Origin: Bilabrum cf. latius
Taxonomy: Eukaryota > Bigyra: Bicosoecida > Bigyra > Bicosoecida
Assembly: GCA_965178125.1 (NCBI GenBank)
Contig: OZ237744.1
Coordinates: 1-64,000 of the forward strand
Length of the DNA: 64,000 bases
Reading direction: 5' to 3'
The notes under the pieces were generated by a model. That model worked only from the letters and a program-made list of their open reading frames with translations. It ran no database searches and was not told where the DNA came from. The translations under genes and the position numbers were made by a program. Shown piece by piece: positions 60,401 through 64,000 of this stretch; positions within the stretch are counted from its first letter, which is position 1; each line of letters opens with the position of its first letter.

Positions 60401-60793
60401 GTGCGCAGGCAGAAGAAGGGCCTGGTGAGCCTACTAGTAGTACTTGGGCGTAACCGATCTCAACATGTTCAGTTCTTTTCACTTCTAGAGTCTGTTAAGC
60501 ATTGTATGATAAGGATCAGACAGGATACTGGCAATCTCCTCTCACCACACTATAAGTAAAATGAAAGCTATCGCCTGGACAGCGAACAGTCCTAAAGTCG
60601 CCCAAATAAGTTGCTAGCACGACGCAACTATACCTGAAGCAGCAAAGTGTTGCTACCAAAAGGTACCACTGGACTTATACAGCACCAGCAGCGAAAAACA
60701 GAAGAACAGCGTGTATGGAATTCCGATGGAATACCACAGGGAGAGAAATTCCTGCCGCTGGTCGCTGTCGAACGATGATTCAAGCGTTTGCAT
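54422..60793 (-). CDS. giant multi-pass membrane protein with a charged repeat tail
   Basis: Exons 60546-60793 and 54422-60350, with a 195-nt intron (GTGAGA...TCGCAG) rejoining a Trp codon; 2,058 residues, TGA stop. It starts MQTLESSFDSDQRQEF, then hydrophobic helices begin at once. By eye there are roughly 20 or more membrane helices up to about residue 1290, in groups separated by charged, Ser/Asp-rich loops. A long cytosolic C-terminus follows: helical residues, then about 17 copies of a 12-residue unit (RKRKAAEDEEEA and close variants), then a coiled-coil tail. Ten or more TAGs join segments that would otherwise look like several small ORFs. I recognise no family; the helix grouping suggests internal duplication. 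Transporter, channel or receptor roles cannot be told apart. If TAG were a stop anywhere here the gene would split. Confidence 0.7.
55010..55640 (-). repeat. 36-bp coding repeat array (about 17 units)
   Basis: Within the membrane-protein gene, a 36-bp unit encoding ARKRKAAEDEEE repeats about 17 times, two units carrying an extra Arg-Lys. Variation is mostly Glu/Asp/Val at three positions. The encoded segment would form a long single alpha-helix or coiled coil with alternating charge blocks. Three long antisense ORFs on the plus strand arise from the same repetition and are not genes. Confidence 0.92.
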
Positions 60794-61209
60794 TGCACTT
60801 TATGCCACCGGGTGGACCTTTGGCCGTTTGGAGTGCTCTGGGAAGCGCAATCGAAATGGGACTGCGCGGAACACAATGCCGCGGCGCCGCGCATCGTCAC
60901 CACGGCCCGGGTGTTCGTTGGTTCCGCTGGGGCGCCCCAGCCAAGATTCATATCCAATCTATCTCGACAAATGTGTGATTTGAACAAGCAAGCAACTGTA
61001 AGGCTTAATGCAATCAGTAAAGCCAAGCTTTTCGGGCCCCGCCCACCTCGCGAGCCCTATCAAAAATGCAAGGCTATCATTCCGATTCGCACAGCAACTT
61101 CCCGATCGCTAGCGAACACCGACCACGGCACCGCATACTTAAGCACGTGCTGATACAGACCGATACACGGACATGTAGTCCCATATGTCACAAGCAAGAC
61201 CCTCCATCC
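60794..61209. other. intergenic region upstream of the membrane-protein gene
   Basis: This 416-bp stretch lies between two same-strand genes. It should contain the promoter of the multi-pass protein. I see no gene, RNA or repeat in it. Confidence 0.55.
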
Positions 61210-64000
61210 TCAGGTGGATGTGCCCATACCGATGGCTGCCGCCTACGCTTTCCTCTCGGCCTCTGAGCCCTCCTCCACGGGCAGTGCGCCAGAGTACGTG
61301 CGGAGGGAAGGATCGCCACCACTGGCAGGGGCCACCTTGCCCTCGCCCTTGGCATCACCCAGCTCCGACAGCGAGATTCCACCGCGGGCACCGGGGGGCA
61401 GCCGACGGCCGCTGCCGGCCGTCTTCAGCCGCCTTCCAGCCCTGGAGGGCTACGGGCCGTGCATGGAACTCATCGCAGCGGCGGCGGCCCGCTCCGACGT
61501 CATCGCCGCTGCCGCCGCCCCGCTAGAACCTGCTGCCCCCGCAGCGCCCTGTCCCTGCAGCGGCACCGCCTGTCCGCCATACCCGTACCCATAGGCATCC
61601 CCTCTCACCTTCTGTGTATCCATGGTGCCCATTTTGCGCATGGAGGCGCCTCGACGGAGCAAACGCTGCGCTACATTGCGTGCCCGCACGGCCTCGCTGT
61701 GCTGGTACTCCTTGACACCCTCCTCGGTTACGGTCTGCCCCAGCATCGTGCCCTTGATGGCTTGCATTGTGCCAGCCACTACCCCTGTGTCGTCGTGCCC
61801 GGCGCCGGCAGTAACGGCGTCGAGGGTACCCGGCGGGGGACTTCCATGGAGCGGGTTGTCGATGTGGATGGAGCGGGCACTGGCCGCATCTGCACCACCT
61901 TGCTGGCCCATTGGGTTCGCCTGCAGCGGGGTGCCACCGGCCATGGGACTGCCGCCCATTTGCGCAGGCTTGGTTTTCGCCAGCATGGGCGCCCTGCCGC
62001 GTCCTCCTGGGCTCTGCATCGACCCGTCTGCGGACATCGCGCTGGCCCCGCGGCCGTGCCCTGCGGGCATGAGCTGTCGTCTCGACTACCCGTGGTGGCC
62101 TCCCTCACCGCCCGGAAGCTGGATGTGGCGCCGCGAGGCCGCAATCTCGAGGTTCCGCATGGAGGCGAACTGCGCCATCATCATCTGTCTGGTGCGCTGT
62201 GCGTGCTTGCGCATCTTCGAGTGGGGGTCGTGGTGGGTCGTGCAGCAGTTCTGCAGGACGCAGCCCACGATGACAAGGGCCACAAGCGATCCGGTCACGA
62301 TCAGCGCGATCAGGCCGGTCCGCGTGCCGAACAGCCAGTCAGATAGTTCTCCCAAGAAGCTGGTCGTCGGGAACGTGCTCGTAACTAAATCTTCTCTTGA
62401 TGCAGCGAGCTGCACGCAGCCGGGCCGCTGGGCATACACTGCGGCCCAGTAGGAGCCAGTCTGCGACCGCTCCGTCACGAGCAAAGAGGCCTAGCCGTCA
62501 GCAGACGCCTGAATGGCTGCAAAATCTGCGACCTGTCTTGGCAGCACCGTCGCCACCAGGAGGGCCGGCACGGCGCGCAGATCGTTCGGATCCACCGCCG
62601 CACCACCGCCGCCACCCACGCCTGTGCCTGGAAGGCCGATCACGACGGCATCATCGCCGTCGTCGGCGACACCAACACCCTGCCCGTTGTCGATGAACGC
62701 GGGTGCATCGGCACACATCATGTCAGAAGCGTTCGTGGACACGTTCACATCCAGCGGGTGTCCCACCTTTAGCCTGAGTGCCCTTCCGTTCTGCAGGGGC
62801 TGCTGCACCTTGACCAGCACTAGGTCGCCCTCGTTCATGTACTGCTTCTGGTCGCAGATCGAGCACAGGAAGTCGAGCGACTGTGCAGCGTCCACCAGTC
62901 GGCTGAAGTCCTGGAACCGCGGGGAGGAGCACAGCGCGTCATCGCTGCCCCAGCCGGGCAAGCACTGGCACTGCAGTGATCCACTAGCGTTCACCAGAGT
63001 GCCTGACCCGCCGCACCTACGAGCGGTGCAGAAGTCGATAGCGGGAGACCGCAGCAGCGGACTCCCAACCGCCGCGCCCGTTTCGGCCGCCTCACCCTCA
63101 TCCCCATCCACCACCACAGCGGCACTCGCGTTCGCCGCCGCCTCCTGAAGATCACACAACCGGTCCACGCTCTCCAGATCTGTGCCGGTGAAGTCGACAG
63201 AGCTGGCTTGCACCCGCCGCGTCCCGGCCTCCTGACCCTCTGCATCCTCTCGTGCCGCGAGTCGCTGCGCCTGCGTGCGCGCGGCTGAAGCAAGGTCAAA
63301 GCTCTCATCGGCGATTGCCATGAGCGACAGGTCCACGGCGGCGTCCGCCTTTGCGTCCCTGGCGTTGTGCACGCCGATCACGAGGAACTAGGCCGTGGGG
63401 TCTTCGCGCGACACGAGGAGCGTCTGCCTGTGCTGGCCCACCGGGGCAATGGCTGAGCTCGTCGGGGTGCCAAGGATGTCCCACCCGACCCCGCTAGCTC
63501 GCGAAGCGGCTGTTGCGTTGGGATCAATTGCCTGGCCGCCAGAGCCACCGCTGTCTAGAACAGCCCGCTGCAGCTTGCCGTAAAGTCCGTTGGCTAGCAG
63601 AGCCTGTGCTCTCGCTGCGTCCTCCGTCACATTCGTGGAGGCAAACGACACCACCGCCTCGGTCTCGCCCTCCAGCGCCCGGCGATACCCCGCATAGTCG
63701 TACATGGCCAAGGCACCGCTAAGCCGGGCGAGGGGGCGGTTCAGGCGGGATTGCTCGAATGAGGCCACAACCAGAGGCCTCGCCTGATGCGAGCCAGCCG
63801 ACCTCGCCAACGCCGAAGCGCGGATCATGTCCAGCCTGACTTGCTTCGTGGACACGCCCAGACGGTGGATGAAGTATCGCCACTCGCCGGGTACGATGGG
63901 TCCCGCGAACGCCACATCGCCGCTCTGCAGTGGCGGCGCCTCTGTCTCGCACCTGGCTCCCTCGAACCCGAACGCGCACTCGCATTGCTGCCTACACACG
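61210..64000 (-). CDS. EGF-domain type I membrane protein, 5' end outside the window
   Basis: The minus-strand frame is open from the right edge to TGA at 61210-61212 (about 930 codons) with TAGs at 63388, 62491, 62086, 61450 and near 61247 read as Gln. It enters with an EGF-like module (CECAFGFEGARCETE), then a possible beta-sandwich region (GEWRYFIHRLGV), a second EGF-like module (CGGSGTLVNASGSLQCQC), an extracellular region with acidic Asp-rich loops, one transmembrane helix at about 62290-62370 (GLIALIVTGSLVALVIVGC), then a Cys/His-containing juxtamembrane stretch and a ~320-residue Ala/Gly/Met/Gln-rich cytosolic tail. The layout suggests a surface adhesion or receptor-like protein. The EGF and beta-sandwich pairing is reminiscent of TMEM8/PGAP6-type ectodomains, but that is only a resemblance. 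Confidence 0.75.

Noticed and set aside
4410-64000. TAG as leucine or tyrosine, or as occasional pyrrolysine or readthrough
   Set aside because: Five TAG sites align with Gln in three different proteins. A few TAGs align with other residues (for example Leu in IBA57, Lys and Asp in EFTUD2), which is normal divergence. The density is too high for programmed readthrough.

Overview
This is the end of a nuclear chromosome of a ciliated or flagellated eukaryote, probably unicellular. It opens with a terminal telomere of 164 uninterrupted CCCTAA units (1-985), followed by about 2.2 kb of subtelomeric repeats. From 3.4 kb to the right edge it carries 15 densely packed genes. I cannot name the species. 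Their products show cilia (cytoplasmic dynein-2 heavy chain, TTC29, CCDC146), a spliceosome (Snu114/EFTUD2), chromatin machinery (ASF1, an NCoR-type SANT protein), Elongator (ELP5), mitochondrial Fe-S assembly (IBA57) and endolysosomal tethering (VPS41).

The most important property is the genetic code. Read with the standard code, every long gene is broken by in-frame TAG codons. If TAG is read as glutamine, each becomes one intact ORF that matches its family to the end. Five TAGs fall where homologues, as I recall them, carry Gln: three in dynein-2, one in EFTUD2 and one in ASF1. All 15 visible gene ends use TGA (14) or TAA (1), never TAG. All CDS calls below assume TAG = Gln with TAA and TGA as stops.

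Layout. 1-985 telomere; 990-1454 an ORF abutting the telomere; 1527-2369 339-bp repeats; 2505-2637 interstitial telomere tract; 2641-3180 53-bp repeats interrupted by reverse-orientation telomere sequence. Genes, left to right: DoxX-like (-), NCoR/POWERDRESS-like (+), ASF1 (+), IBA57 (-), ELP5 (+), DYNC2H1 (-, 14 kb), EFTUD2 (+), TTC29 (-), tail-anchored unknown (-), EF-hand (+), then a run of five minus-strand genes: CCDC146, VPS41, a 2,589-residue 'Swiss Army Knife' RNA-repair protein, a ~2,058-residue multi-pass membrane protein with a charged repeat tail, and an EGF-domain membrane protein cut by the window edge.

Gene structure is unusual. I could place eleven introns (81-195 nt), nearly all GTGAG...GCAG, and nearly all close to the 5' end of their gene; the dynein gene has one intron after codon 33 and then a 13.8-kb exon. 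Four divergent pairs share gaps of 187-268 bp that probably act as bidirectional promoters. The most notable single gene is the RNA-repair protein, which joins end recognition, two 2H phosphoesterases, a polynucleotide-kinase-like domain, a HAD phosphatase and a poly(A)-polymerase-like nucleotidyltransferase in one chain.
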